Assembly (NCBI GenBank): GCA_963717155.1
Contig: OY970326.1
Coordinates: 1,488,001-1,552,000, forward strand
Source: G963717155 sp963717155
Lineage (GTDB): Bacteria; Actinomycetota; Thermoleophilia; Gaiellales; JALYLC01
Length of the DNA: 64,000 nucleotides
Direction: 5' to 3'
Shown: piece by piece, positions 1-9,490 of the stretch
Layout of the letters: each line of letters opens with the position of its first letter
Position numbering within the stretch: position 1 is the first letter of the stretch
Made by a program: the position numbers and the translations under genes
Notes under the pieces: model-generated
The model's input: the letters and a program-made list of their open reading frames with translations, nothing else
Told to the model about the DNA's origin: nothing
Database searches by the model: none

Positions 1-1
1 C

Positions 2-1586
2 GGTGCTGGACTGTGGACGTGGCTCCCGCTCGGCTGGCGCTCGCTGCAGCGCGCCGTCGCGATCGTGCGCGAGGAGATGGATCGCATCGGCGGGCAGGAG
101 ATGCTGATGCCCGTGCTGCTGCCTGCGGAGCTCTGGAAGCAGAGCGGGCGCTACGGCATCGACGAGCTGTTCAAGCTGAAGGACCGCGTCGGTCGCGATC
201 TCGTGCTCGCCCTGACCCACGAGGAGGTCACCGCGTTCCATGCGGCGCGCGAGCTGCGGTCGTGGCGCGACCTGCCGCAGATCTGGTACCACATCCAGAC
301 GAAGGAGCGCGACGAGCTGCGTCCGACCGGCGGAGTGCTGCGCACCCGCGAGTTCGCGATGAAGGACTCCTACACGCTCGATCGCGACGAGGAGGGCCTC
401 GACGCGGCCTATGCCCTGCACGAGATCGCCTACGGGCGCATCTTCGACCGCTGCGGCCTGACGTACTGGAAGGTCGAGTCCGACACCGGCTACATGGGCG
501 GATCGGGCGCCCACGAGTACATGGCCCCATCCTCCGCGGGCCAGGACGAGGTGGCGCTGTGCGATCGCTGCGACTACGCCGCGAACGTCGAGAAGGCTCG
601 TAGCCGCATCTCGCAGCCCGAGTTCCCGCCCGAGGCGCCACCCGAGGAGGTGGCGACGCCGGGCATCGAGACGATCGATGCGCTCGCCGGGTTCCTCGGG
701 ATCGACCCGCGCGCGACCGCCAAGGCGATGCCGGTGGTCGCGGCAGACGGAACCGTCGTGCTCGCCCTGGTGCGGGGCGACCGCCGTCTGCATGACATCA
801 AGCTGCGCAAGGCACTCGGCCAGGACCACCGCCCGGCGACGGCCGAGGAGATCGAGGAGACGTTCGGCGCGAAGCCCGGCTCGATCGGGCCGGTCGACGG
901 GGATTTCGACGACCATCGCCGACGAGACCCTGGCGAACGGCGCGTACGTCGGCGGCGCGAACCGCACGGGCTACCACATCACGGGCCTCGTGCTCGGCCG
1001 CGACTACCAGGCGAAACTGGCCGACCTGCACGTCGTCGAGGCCGGCGATGGCTGCCCGCTGTGCGGCGGGACGCTGCGCATCGAGCCGGCGATCGAGATC
1101 GGCAACATCTTCAAGCTCGGGACGAAGTACGCCGAGGCACTCGGTGCGACGTATCTGGATGAAGGCGGCAAGGAGCGGCCGATCGTCATGGGCTCCTACG
1201 GCATCGGCCCTGCCCGGATCGTGGCTGCTGCGCTCGAGCAGTCGCACGACGACGCCGGGTGCATCTGGCCCGCGCCGCTCGCCCCGTTCGACGCGTGGCT
1301 CATCCCGATCGGCGACGAGGCGGTCGTCGCCGCCCAGCGCCTCGAGGATCAGCTCGCCGAGCACGGGCTCACGGTGATGATCGACGACCGGGCACAGGGC
1401 CCGGGTTCGAAGTTCGCCGATGCCGACCTGATCGGCGTCCCGCTGCGGGTGACGCTCGGCAAGCGCACGATCTCCGACGGGACGGTCGATCTGCGGTTCC
1501 GGCGCGACGGCTCCGAGGAGACGCTGCCGCTGGCGCAGGCTGCGGCGCGGCTCGCCGAGCTCAGCAAGGAGCTACGACCGAAATGA
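2..1586 (+). CDS. proS: Prolyl-tRNA synthetase, 5' end outside window, one frameshift
   Basis: Class II aminoacyl-tRNA synthetase that charges tRNA-Pro with proline. The visible protein begins at the conserved GLWTWLP segment, so about 40 N-terminal residues lie outside the window. The THEEV motif is near base 215 and the class II motif 3 region (GSYGIGPARIV) near 1190, followed by the anticodon-binding domain. The frame changes once, at the GGGG run 899-902. Dropping one G joins GPVDG to TIADETLANG, as in intact relatives, and leaves 528 codons without a stop. This is either a sequencing insertion or a very recent lesion. The stop overlaps the next gene's ATG. Confidence 0.93.
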
Positions 1587-1876
1587 GCGCCACGCCGTCC
1601 GAGCCCTTCGGATCGGCTGTGGCAAGGCTGATGCGCGAGCGCGGGCTCTCATACCGCGGTCTCGCGCGCGAGACCGGGCTCTCGGCCGGCTACCTCAACC
1701 ATCTGGTGCAGGGCACGCGCCCACCGCCGAGCGACGCGGTGCTCGAGCGGCTCGCCGGGGCGCTCGGAGTGGACGTCGCGCACTTCACCGAGCATCGCCT
1801 GCGGCGCGTCGTGGAACGTCTCGAGGAGAGCCCAGAGCTGGTCGACCGGCTCTACGCAGAGTCTGTGCAAGACTGA
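1583..1876 (+). CDS. XRE-family helix-turn-helix regulator
   Basis: A 97-residue protein that is almost entirely one Cro/C1-type HTH domain. The recognition region reads SYRGLARETGLSAGYLNHLV, followed by a helix typical of the family (VLERLAGALGVDVAHF). The ATG at 1583 overlaps the proS stop (ATGA), so it is probably translated by coupling, and pdhA starts five bases after its stop. It could be a local regulator of the dehydrogenase operon, but nothing in the sequence shows the target. The domain call is firm; the role is unknown. Confidence 0.8.
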   Translation: MSATPSEPFGSAVARLMRERGLSYRGLARETGLSAGYLNHLVQGTRPPPSDAVLERLAGALGVDVAHFTEHRLRRVVERLEESPELVDRLYAESVQD

Positions 1877-1881
1877 GCGCG

Positions 1882-2958
1882 ATGGCCCAGGTCGTCACGC
1901 AGAGCGGCGATGTCGCGGAGGACGCGGCAACCGCCCGACGGCTCTACCGCGCGATGTACCTGGTGCGTCGCTTCGAGGAGCGCACGGAGGAGCAGTACAC
2001 GCGCGCCCGCATCGGCGGCTACTGCCACCTCTGCATCGGCGAGGAGGCCTCGCACGTCGGCGCGATCGATCAGCTCGGGGAGGGCGACTATCTCTTCGCG
2101 AGCTACCGCGACCACGGGTCGGCGCTCGCTGTCGGCTCGGATCCCACCGCGGTCATGGCGGAGCTGTTCGGCAAGGCGACCGGGGTCGCGGGGGGCTATG
2201 GCGGCTCGATGCACCTGCTGGACGTCGAGCGGCGCTTCTACGGCGGTTGGGGCATCGTCGGCGGGCATCTGCCGATCGCGGTCGGCGCGGCGCTCGCACT
2301 CGATCAGACCGACACGCCCGGTGTCGTCCTGTGCCAGCTCGGCGACGGCGCCACGAACATCGGCGCCTTCCACGAGGCTCTGAACCTCGCCGCGATCTGG
2401 AACCTTCCGATCGTCTTCCAGATCATCAACAACCTGTACGGCATGGGGACGTCGGTCGGGCAGGCGTCCGCCGAGCCGGAGCTGTACCGGCGGGCCGCCG
2501 CCTACCGGATGCACGGCGAGCGGGTCGACGGGAACGACCTCGCGGCGGTGCGAGAGGCGGCTGGACGGTTGCTGCGGACCGCGCGCGACGAGCGGCGACC
2601 CTCGGTGCTGGAGTGCCTCACGTATCGCATCCGCGGCCACTCGGTCGCCGACGCGGGCAAGGCGTATCGCACCAAGGAGGAGATCGACGAGTGGCGCCAC
2701 CGCGATCCGATCGAGCGCTTCGGACGCGCCGCGGTCGCCGCGGGGCTGCTCTCCGAGGACGAGATCGCCCAGATCCGCAAGGAGGTCGCCGACGAGATCT
2801 CGGCGGCGATCCGCGAGGCCGCCGCGGCGCCGGAGCCGGATCCCGACGCGATCTCGGAGAACGTCTACGGCGACCCGAACACCGACGAGCAGTTTCACGG
2901 CATGCGCGTGGCGGGTCCGTTCGGCGAGCGGGAGGGGACACGTTCGTGGAGAACGTGA
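1882..2958 (+). CDS. pdhA: Thiamine-dependent 2-oxoacid dehydrogenase E1 component, alpha subunit
   Basis: Alpha subunit of the decarboxylating E1 enzyme of a pyruvate or branched-chain 2-oxoacid dehydrogenase complex (358 residues, usual size). The thiamine diphosphate motif GDGATN with a downstream INN is at about residues 154-183, and the substrate-channel region YRDHG at about 74. It opens an E1alpha-E1beta-E2 operon whose genes all overlap. No E3 (lipoamide dehydrogenase) gene is present in the window. Sequence alone does not separate pyruvate from branched-chain specificity, so the symbol is provisional. Confidence 0.9.
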   Translation: MAQVVTQSGDVAEDAATARRLYRAMYLVRRFEERTEEQYTRARIGGYCHLCIGEEASHVGAIDQLGEGDYLFASYRDHGSALAVGSDPTAVMAELFGKATGVAGGYGGSMHLLDVERRFYGGWGIVGGHLPIAVGAALALDQTDTPGVVLCQLGDGATNIGAFHEALNLAAIWNLPIVFQIINNLYGMGTSVGQASAEPELYRRAAAYRMHGERVDGNDLAAVREAAGRLLRTARDERRPSVLECLTYRIRGHSVADAGKAYRTKEEIDEWRHRDPIERFGRAAVAAGLLSEDEIAQIRKEVADEISAAIREAAAAPEPDPDAISENVYGDPNTDEQFHGMRVAGPFGEREGTRSWRT

Positions 2959-3953
2959 CCTATCGCGAGGCGCTTCGCCGCGCTCTCGACGAGGAGCTCG
3001 CCCGGGATGACCGCGTGTTCCTGATGGGCGAGGAGATCGGCCGCTTCGACGGCTCGTACAAGGTGACGCAGGGCCTCTGGAAGAAGTACGGGCCGAAGCG
3101 CGTGCGCGAGACGCCGATCGAGGAGGAGGGATTCGTGGGCGCGGGCGTCGGCGCGGCCATGCTCGGCCAGCGCCCGGTCGTCGAGATCATGACGATCAAC
3201 TTCATCCTCGTCGCGATGGACATGGTCGTGAACCACGCCGCGAAGGTGCGGTCGATGTTCGGCGGCAAGCTCGGAGTCCCCATGGTGATCCGGACTCCCG
3301 CAGGGGCAGGGGCGCAGCTGACCGCCCAGCACTCGCAGAGCCTCGAGGTCATGTTCGCGCACGTCCCGGGCCTCAAGGTCGTCGCGCCGGCGACGCCGCG
3401 AGACGCCTACGGGATGCTCAAGAGCGCGATCCGCGACGACGACCCCGTGCTGTTCGTCGAGAACCTCGTGCTCTACAACACGACCGGGACGCTGCCGGAC
3501 CCCGGCGAGGACTTCACCGTGCCCCTCGGATCGGCGCGGATCGCCCGCGAGGGTCGCGACCTCACGATCGTCGCGCACAGCTACACCGTGCGGCGCGCGC
3601 TGACCGTCGCAGACCGGCTCGCGACCGAGGGGATCGAGATCGAGGTCGTCGACCTCCGCTCGCTGCGCCCGCTCGACGCCGAGACCGTGTGCGAGTCGGT
3701 CACCCGGACGAGCCGCGCCCTGATCGCCGAGGAGGGCTGGTCGACCTACGGGGTCGGAGCCGAGCTCGCGGCGCGCATCCAGCGTGCCTGCTTCGACGAT
3801 CTCGATGCGCCCGTCGAGCGAGTTGGCGGAGCCGAGGTTCCGATGCCGTACGCAAAGCCACTCGAGCTCGCCGCGCTCGATGGCGAGGACAAGATCGAAG
3901 CCGCAGCGCGCGCGTTGCTCGCCGAATGCGGCCTCCTTGAAAGGGCTCGCTGA
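2946..3953 (+). CDS. pdhB: 2-oxoacid dehydrogenase E1 component, beta subunit
   Basis: Beta subunit of the heterotetrameric E1, about 335 residues from the GTG at 2946, overlapping the end of the alpha gene by 13 bases. It begins NVTYREALRRALDEEL, has the conserved MGEEIGRFDGSYKVTQGL and ETPIEEEGFVG segments, and ends with a transketolase C-terminal domain. An upstream start in the same frame would lie inside the alpha gene and give a non-homologous leader, so the GTG is preferred. It pairs with the alpha subunit to bind thiamine diphosphate at the interface and transfers the acyl group to E2. Confidence 0.9.
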   Translation: MENVTYREALRRALDEELARDDRVFLMGEEIGRFDGSYKVTQGLWKKYGPKRVRETPIEEEGFVGAGVGAAMLGQRPVVEIMTINFILVAMDMVVNHAAKVRSMFGGKLGVPMVIRTPAGAGAQLTAQHSQSLEVMFAHVPGLKVVAPATPRDAYGMLKSAIRDDDPVLFVENLVLYNTTGTLPDPGEDFTVPLGSARIAREGRDLTIVAHSYTVRRALTVADRLATEGIEIEVVDLRSLRPLDAETVCESVTRTSRALIAEEGWSTYGVGAELAARIQRACFDDLDAPVERVGGAEVPMPYAKPLELAALDGEDKIEAAARALLAECGLLERAR

Positions 3954-5239
3954 TGGCCGTCGAGATTCCGATGCCGCGCCTCTCCGACACGATGGAGCGA
4001 GGGACGGTCGCGCGCTGGGCCAAGAAGGAGGGCGACGCGATCGCCGAGGGCGAGGTCCTCGCCGACATCGAGACGGACAAGGCGACGATGGAGCTCGAGA
4101 GCTACGAGACCGGAGTCCTGCTCAAGATCCTCGTGCAGGAGGGTGAGTCGGCCGAGCTCGGGGCGCCGATCGCGCTGGTCGGTGAGGCGGGTGAGGTCGT
4201 GGATGTGCCCGCCGCAACCAACGGCGATGCTGCCGCGGCGCCAACGGAGGAGGCTGCGCCGAGCGAGGCTTCGCCGCCGCCGGCCGCGGCAGTCGCCGAG
4301 CGCCCGGCTCGGATCGAATCCTCTACCGGCACGAACGAGCTGCGCGCGAGCCCGATCGCCCGGCGCATGGCCGCCGATGCGGGCCTCGACCTGCGCCCGC
4401 TGGCCGGCCGCGGATCCGGCCCGGACGGGCGGATCGTCAAGGTCGACGTCGAGCGCCTCGCGGCGGAGGGTGTGACCGCGCGCGCGGCCGCTGCACCTCC
4501 CACGACTCCTCGCACGCCGCCGCCTCCCGCTCCCGTCCCGGGTGCCTGGGAGGACGCCGAGGGCCTCGAGCCGACCGCGATGCAGCGTGCTGTCGCACGC
4601 CGCATGACCGAGTCGAAGCAGAACGTCCCGCACTTCTACCTCGAGTCCGAGGTCGACATGACGCGGGCGATCGAGCTGCGCCGCGAGATCAACCGCTCGC
4701 TCGGCGAGGGCGGCACGAAGGTGTCGGTGAACGACCTCATCATCCGCGCCTGTGCGGTGTCGCTCGTCGAGCACCCGCAGTTCCACCGCTCGTGGATCGG
4801 CGACCGCATCGTCCAGCACGAGCACGCGCACGTCGGCATCGCCGTCGCGCTGGACGACGGCCTGATCGTCCCCGTCCTGCGCGACGCCGACCGGCTGACG
4901 CTCACCGAGATCGCGACGGCGACGCGCGACATCGTGACGCGCGCGCGTGCAGGAAAGGTGCGCCAGCGCGAGATCGAGGGCGGGACGTTCACCATCTCGA
5001 ATCTCGGGATGTTCGGCGTCACGTCGTTCCAGGCGATCATCAACCCGCCGGAGCCGGGGATCCTTGCGGTCGGTCGCACGATCGAGCGACCCGTGATCGT
5101 CGACGGCCAGGTGCAGGCGCGACCGATCATGTCGGTGACGCTCTCGGTCGATCACCGTGCCGCATCTGGCGCCGACGGGGCCCGTCTCCTGCAGGCGATC
5201 GTCCGCCGGCTGGAGGGCGGCGTGACGCTTCTCCTGTAG
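3953..5239 (+). CDS. pdhC: Dihydrolipoamide acyltransferase (E2) of 2-oxoacid dehydrogenase
   Basis: E2 core enzyme, 428 residues. Domain order: a lipoyl domain (residues ~2-78, with the lipoylated lysine in IETDKATMEL), an Ala/Pro/Glu-rich linker, a peripheral subunit-binding domain (~126-165, RASPIARRMAADAG), a second flexible linker and the catalytic acyltransferase domain (~200-428). The active-site segment reads SVDHRAASGADGA. The histidine is present but the usual HxxxDG aspartate is serine. Start and E1beta stop overlap (TGATG). Pyruvate versus branched-chain substrate is unresolved. Confidence 0.9.
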   Translation: MAVEIPMPRLSDTMERGTVARWAKKEGDAIAEGEVLADIETDKATMELESYETGVLLKILVQEGESAELGAPIALVGEAGEVVDVPAATNGDAAAAPTEEAAPSEASPPPAAAVAERPARIESSTGTNELRASPIARRMAADAGLDLRPLAGRGSGPDGRIVKVDVERLAAEGVTARAAAAPPTTPRTPPPPAPVPGAWEDAEGLEPTAMQRAVARRMTESKQNVPHFYLESEVDMTRAIELRREINRSLGEGGTKVSVNDLIIRACAVSLVEHPQFHRSWIGDRIVQHEHAHVGIAVALDDGLIVPVLRDADRLTLTEIATATRDIVTRARAGKVRQREIEGGTFTISNLGMFGVTSFQAIINPPEPGILAVGRTIERPVIVDGQVQARPIMSVTLSVDHRAASGADGARLLQAIVRRLEGGVTLLL

Positions 5240-5249
5240 CGTCTGGCCC

Positions 5250-5705
5250 ATGGAGCTCGCAGACCTGATGCACACCGAGGTCCTCTCGGTGGGCCCGGAT
5301 ACGACGATTGCAGAGGCCGCCCGCAGGATGGTCGAGCGCGACACGGGCGCCGCCGTCGTGCTCGACGACGGCGAGCTGGTCGGTCTGGTCTCCGAGCGCG
5401 ACCTGATGCGCGTCGTGTCGGACGGAGTGGACCCGCAGGTGCCGGTGTCCGACCGCATGACCCGCCACGTCCTGACCGGGGTGCCGTCGATGGGCATACC
5501 CGAGGCGTTGGCGATGATGCACGACGGGCACTTCCGGCACCTGCCTGTCGCGGACAGGGGTCGCGTCGTCGGCATGGTCTCGATGCGCGATGTCATGGCA
5601 TGGACGGCGTTCCGCCTTCGCCACGGGGGGTCCCTCGAGGATGGCGACGACGATGCGGCAGAGCTCCTCGCGGCGATCCACCGCTCCCGCACCGGCGCCA
5701 ACTAG
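5250..5705 (+). CDS. Tandem CBS-domain protein
   Basis: A 151-residue stand-alone pair of CBS domains: DLMHTEVLSVGPDTTIAEAA to LMRVVSDG, then DRMTRHVLTGVPSMGIPEAL to VMAWTAFR. Such pairs usually bind adenosine nucleotides and regulate a partner. No enzyme domain is fused here. It follows the E2 gene by 10 bases and may belong to the same transcript. Its TAG stop shares the palindrome CTAG (5702-5705) with the stop of the convergent downstream gene. Confidence 0.85.
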   Translation: MELADLMHTEVLSVGPDTTIAEAARRMVERDTGAAVVLDDGELVGLVSERDLMRVVSDGVDPQVPVSDRMTRHVLTGVPSMGIPEALAMMHDGHFRHLPVADRGRVVGMVSMRDVMAWTAFRLRHGGSLEDGDDDAAELLAAIHRSRTGAN

Positions 5706-6913
5706 GCCAGGGACGAACCTGCCTCGCTGAGGTCGCACACCTCGCGCATGACCTCGGCGAGATCGCGGTTCGCGTTGTACACCCGCATCTGACGCGTGGT
5801 GCCGGTTCCCCACGAGAGCATCCGCTCGATGCCGCGCAGCGCGTCGAGGCACCCGAGATCCTTTGCGTGCGGCGCGAGCTGGCGTAGCCGCCGCTTGGCG
5901 AGCTGCGCGGCCGTCAGCGTCGACTTGCGGCCGGTCTCGAGGTCGATCAGAGGCGCCTCGAGCCCGTAGCGCGCGGCCAGCCACTTGTTCTCGGCGACGA
6001 GCAGTCGATGGAACGGCTGGGGTGACTTGCCGTCGTCGATGTCCGCGATCAGCTGGGCGACGAGTGCCTGCACGTAGGCCGTCAGCGCCATCGCGTACTC
6101 GAGGTCGAACTGCACGTCCATCACGCGCACCTCGAGCGTTCCAAGTCGCGGGTGCGGGCGAACGTCCCACCACAGGCGGGTGTAGTCGACGATCGCCCCC
6201 GTCCCCTCGAGCCAGCCGACCGTCTCGGCGTAGTCGTCGTAGCTGTCGAAGCGCGGGGGGAGTCCCGAGCGCGGGAATCCGGCGAAGACGGCCGTCCGCG
6301 TCGATGCAAGCCCGGTGACCTCACCGCGCCAGAACGGCGAGTTCGAGGACAGGGCGAGCAGGATCGGCAGCTCGATCAGGACGCCCTCCATGACCTTCAT
6401 GCACGTGTCGGCGTCGGGGACGGCGACGTGGATGTGCATCCCGAAGACGAGCTCGCGCCGCGCGACGTACTGCAGCTGCTCGACGAGGTGCCGGTAACGA
6501 TCGCGCCGCGTGATGCGCTGATCCTCCGCGAGCGAGAACGGGTGTGTTCCGGCGGCTGCGAGCCGCATACCGAGCGGGAGCAGCGTGCTGGCGAGCCCTC
6601 GGCGCAGCTCGGTCAGCTCGCGGAGTGCATCGTCGACGGTGGCGCAGATGCCGGTGGCGATCTCCGCCGTGCTCTCGGTCAGCTCCGGGTGGACGCGGTC
6701 TGCGAGCTCTCCGCCCTCGAGCTCGCTCAGCAGCGCCTCGATCTCGGAGACCAGGCCGAACCCGTTGGCCGAGACGAGCATGTGCTCCTCCTCGACCCCG
6801 AGGGTGAGCGGCGGCCCGGCGCCGAAGTTGGCTTCGAGCGCGCTGCTCTTCGGGATGGCGCCGGAGGCGCTGCGGCGGCGCTTGCGCGGCGGAGGGGTGA
6901 CGGATTCGGTCAC
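5702..6913 (-). CDS. YbdK-type carboxylate-amine ligase (glutamate-cysteine ligase family 2)
   Basis: About 403 residues of the GCS2 fold. The hallmark TLGVEEEHMLV lies near residue 37, followed by the ELTESTAEIATG segment, the FGMHIHVAVPD histidines and the NSPFW/TRTAVFAGFPRSG region. Family members ligate glutamate or related acids to an amine using ATP. The E. coli homologue has weak gamma-glutamyl-cysteine ligase activity, so this may make a thiol precursor, but the substrate is unproven. The start is a GTG at 6913 after a basic, low-complexity leader. A shorter start is possible. Confidence 0.82.
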   Translation of the reverse strand: MTESVTPPPRKRRRSASGAIPKSSALEANFGAGPPLTLGVEEEHMLVSANGFGLVSEIEALLSELEGGELADRVHPELTESTAEIATGICATVDDALRELTELRRGLASTLLPLGMRLAAAGTHPFSLAEDQRITRRDRYRHLVEQLQYVARRELVFGMHIHVAVPDADTCMKVMEGVLIELPILLALSSNSPFWRGEVTGLASTRTAVFAGFPRSGLPPRFDSYDDYAETVGWLEGTGAIVDYTRLWWDVRPHPRLGTLEVRVMDVQFDLEYAMALTAYVQALVAQLIADIDDGKSPQPFHRLLVAENKWLAARYGLEAPLIDLETGRKSTLTAAQLAKRRLRQLAPHAKDLGCLDALRGIERMLSWGTGTTRQMRVYNANRDLAEVMREVCDLSEAGSSLA

Positions 6914-6930
6914 GGGTTACGAGTATCCCA

Positions 6931-7266
6931 TCAGCCGTAACCGAGCGTGCGGAGGCGGTCGTCGTCGATGCCGAAGTGGTGGGCGATCTCGTGCATCACC
7001 GTGATGCGCACCTGCTGCGCGAGACGTGCGCGATCGCGCCCGAAGTCGCGCTCGAGCGGCTCACGGAAGATCGTGATCGAGGGAGGGGGGAGGCCGACCG
7101 GATCGCCGCCGACGGGAACCCCCTCGTACAGGCCGTAGAGGTCGCCCTCGCTCGGGTCGGCGCGGTCGGCGATCTGCACCGCGACGTCCTCGAGGTAGGG
7201 CTGGACCCAGTCGGGGAGCTCGTCGAGCGCGTCACGGACGAGCTCCTCGAACTGCGAGTCGGCCAC
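6931..7266 (-). CDS. Small zincin-like metallopeptidase
   Basis: A 111-residue predicted Zn-dependent protease of the MMP-like (zincin, PF06262-type) group. The HExxH motif reads MHEIAHHFG near the C-terminus, preceded by SITIFREPLERDFG, which is typical of the group. I chose the GTG at 7266 because GAGGA lies a few bases upstream. An ATG at 7305 has no ribosome-binding site, and any start further upstream would run through tRNA-Pro on the other strand. The cellular role of this family is poorly known. Confidence 0.78.
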   Translation of the reverse strand: MADSQFEELVRDALDELPDWVQPYLEDVAVQIADRADPSEGDLYGLYEGVPVGGDPVGLPPPSITIFREPLERDFGRDRARLAQQVRITVMHEIAHHFGIDDDRLRTLGYG

Positions 7267-7320
7267 GCCGACATCCTCGCATGCCGAGCGCGGCGTCGCA
7301 GTCATCGAGCCGGCCAGCGG

Positions 7321-7326
7321 TATACT
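7321..7326 (+). promoter_or_regulatory. Likely -10 element of the tRNA-Pro promoter
   Basis: TATACT ends 10 bases before the first tRNA base at 7337, the right distance for a sigma-70-type start. No good -35 hexamer is visible 16-18 bases upstream. Confidence 0.5.
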
Positions 7327-7336
7327 CGCCGGGGAA

Positions 7337-7443
<107 letters not shown>

Positions 7444-7471
7444 TCAAGCGCGAGCGACGCGAGTGGTGTCG

Positions 7472-7491
7472 TGGTCACGCTTTGGTCACGG
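7472..7491 (+). repeat. Tandem TGGTCACG motif, left copy
   Basis: TGGTCACG occurs twice within 20 bases (TGGTCACGC-TT-TGGTCACGG) shortly after the tRNA-Pro terminator. Nearly the same arrangement recurs at 10548-10568 beside an excisionase-like gene. The pair brackets a 3-kb stretch of unfamiliar genes, as remnants of an integrated element might. Confidence 0.55.
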
Positions 7492-7582
7492 GATCGTGAG
7501 TGGCTCGGGCCGATCAGGCGGTCATGGCTCGGAGCTTCGCCGCGTCCGGACGCGGCACCCGAGGGTCGCCTAGGCTGGTGGG

Positions 7583-8254
7583 ATGGCGGTCGATCAAGAG
7601 CCGGGCCCGCGGGCGCGGCTGCGCACTCGTGCCGCCTCCGCGGGAAGCGGAGCAACCACCGCGACCGGGAAGGCGGTCAGGGCGCTCGTCGACTCCGTGG
7701 GAGCACTTGCCGATTCGGCGATCGACCGGGTGCTGCTTACGGACGAGCGCGTGACCTCGGCCTCGGAAGCCAAGCGGCTGCTTGCCGGTGACGCCGACAC
7801 GGAAGCGCTGGCCGACAAGATCCAGCGCGTCGTCATCCTCGCTGTACCGGTCGTACGAAGGCTTGCGCGCGGCGCCCGCTTGTCCCGCGTGCCCTGGGTG
7901 ATGGCCGCCTCGAGTTCGGTCTCGATTGGGATCGCGGTGCGCACCGGGGTGCGCGAACTACAGTTGCTCGCCTCACTCGTCGCCTACCGGCTCGAACAAG
8001 CGACAGGGACGCCCAGCGATCCCGCACTCGTCAAGAAAGTTACGATCGACCTCTTCCTCTACCCGAACCGTGCACCCGACCCAGACGACGACAAGCTACG
8101 CCTCTTTCGGCTCACCCGCACGTTGGTGCTCCGCGGAGCTTTCGGACGGAACACCTCACGACGCGCGGCAAAGGCACTCGATGCCGCGGACAAACTCGAC
8201 GGCCAACAGTTCGCCGCGCGGTGGAAACAAGCTCCACCGCGTACGAACCATTGA
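7583..8254 (+). CDS. Hypothetical protein
   Basis: A 223-residue protein I do not recognise. It has an Ala/Thr-rich start, an acidic-basic middle (DERVTSASEAKRLLAGDADT), a weakly hydrophobic helix (VPWVMAASSSVSIGIAV, ~residue 110) and a basic, helical C-terminal half (TLVLRGAFGRNTSRRAAKAL). There is no signal peptide or clear membrane span. It lies alone between the tRNA terminator and a secreted phosphoesterase, in a region with features of an inserted segment. The length and regular codon use support a real gene; the function is unknown. Confidence 0.6.
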   Translation: MAVDQEPGPRARLRTRAASAGSGATTATGKAVRALVDSVGALADSAIDRVLLTDERVTSASEAKRLLAGDADTEALADKIQRVVILAVPVVRRLARGARLSRVPWVMAASSSVSIGIAVRTGVRELQLLASLVAYRLEQATGTPSDPALVKKVTIDLFLYPNRAPDPDDDKLRLFRLTRTLVLRGAFGRNTSRRAAKALDAADKLDGQQFAARWKQAPPRTNH

Positions 8255-8525
8255 CTACCACGCTCTCGCAAGGCGAAGTGCGCCAATATCGGAGGAATTG
8301 GTTCCGACTCCGCCTGAGCCGGATCTACGGCTCGAGGTGCCGATTCGCTAGCTATCAGGCGCGGCTGGGCGACGGAGGTGGCCTCTCTCCGCCTGCTGCT
8401 CGCTGACCTTGAAGCGGAGCTCGCCGGCCTCGACGCACCAGAGACGCCTCGGCTGCGCGGGAGCGGGAACAGCGAGGGCGGGGTAGCGCTGCGGCCTTGA
8501 GCTCCAGCATCGATAGACTCGCTGC

Positions 8526-9368
8526 GTGGGCAGCGGCCGGGTCATGCTCGCCGCGATCATGGCGGTGGTCGCATGGCTCGTCGGGGCAGGGGCGACCGCA
8601 CCTGCGAGCGGCCGCGCGCAGGCCGTGGAGATCGCGGTCGTGCCGCGGCTCGCACACGTGGTCGTGATCGTGTTCGAGAACCACGAGAGAGGCGCCGTGC
8701 TCGGGGCGGGCTCGGCGCCGACGTTCGACCGGCTGGCTGCGCGCTTCGCCGAGGTCACGCACGACGACGCGGTCGCCCACCCGAGCCTGCCGAACTACCT
8801 CGCGCTCGTCTCCGGATCGACCCACGGCGTCACCAGCGACTGCACGGACTGCATGCAGCACGGGCCTACCATCGGGAGCCAGCTGACCGCGGCGCACCGC
8901 CGCTGGGCGGCCTATGCCGAGGGCTTTCCCGGCGCCGCGGGGTTCGCCCAGAAGCACGTGCCGTTCCTCTACTTTCCCGGCGGCGCAGCGCACGTGCTGG
9001 CGCTCGACCGTTTCGATCCCGCGCACCTGCCTGCCTACTCGCTCGTGATCCCCGATCTCTGCCACGACATGCACGACTGCTCGGTCGAGACCGGCGACCG
9101 GTGGCTCCGTGGCTTCATCGCCCCCCTCCTTTCGCTCGCGGATACTGCCATCTTCATCGTCTTCGACGAGGGCACGTCCGACGCCGGCGGCGGCGGTAAC
9201 GTGCCGCTCGTAATCGCGGGCACCGCCGTCCGGCCCCACTCGTCCTTCACGCCGCCGACCTCGCACTACGGGGTGCTGCGCACGACGGAGGCACTCCTGG
9301 GCCTGGCGCCGCTCGGGCGAGCGCGCACAGCGCGCCTGATCACCGGCGTATGGCGCCGGTCGGGGTAG
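8526..9368 (+). CDS. Secreted phosphoesterase / acid phosphatase-like protein
   Basis: About 280 residues from a GTG, with an N-terminal signal peptide (MLAAIMAVVAWLVGAGA). The mature part matches the PF04185 phosphoesterase family (bacterial acid phosphatases and phospholipase C-like enzymes). It has the metal-binding VIVFENHE near the start, HPSLPNYLALVSGSTHG in the middle and IFIVFDEGTSD further on, with an SHYGVLRTTEALLGL end. Six cysteines or so (CTDCMQ, LCHD, CSVE) fit an exported, disulfide-bonded enzyme. It probably hydrolyses phosphate esters outside the membrane; the substrate is unknown. Confidence 0.8.
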   Translation: MGSGRVMLAAIMAVVAWLVGAGATAPASGRAQAVEIAVVPRLAHVVVIVFENHERGAVLGAGSAPTFDRLAARFAEVTHDDAVAHPSLPNYLALVSGSTHGVTSDCTDCMQHGPTIGSQLTAAHRRWAAYAEGFPGAAGFAQKHVPFLYFPGGAAHVLALDRFDPAHLPAYSLVIPDLCHDMHDCSVETGDRWLRGFIAPLLSLADTAIFIVFDEGTSDAGGGGNVPLVIAGTAVRPHSSFTPPTSHYGVLRTTEALLGLAPLGRARTARLITGVWRRSG

Positions 9369-9490
9369 GTTCCACGAGACTGTCCCGAAGGCCCTGGCTC
9401 GTGGTGGCCGCGCTCGTCGCGCTCACCGTCCTCGCACTCGTCGCCGCGCTCGATGGTCGCGCAACTCGAGCCATGCGACCACCGCCATGA
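9350..9490 (+). CDS. Possible small single-span membrane protein or gene remnant
   Basis: A 46-codon reading frame that starts inside the end of the phosphoesterase gene and contains one clear membrane span (WLVVAALVALTVLALVAAL) after a basic stretch (RLSRRP). It ends at TGA 9490. It could be a small membrane protein coupled to the upstream gene, or the surviving N-terminus of a decayed exported protein, since the next 380 bases hold no gene. Weak evidence. Confidence 0.3.
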   Translation: MAPVGVGSTRLSRRPWLVVAALVALTVLALVAALDGRATRAMRPPP

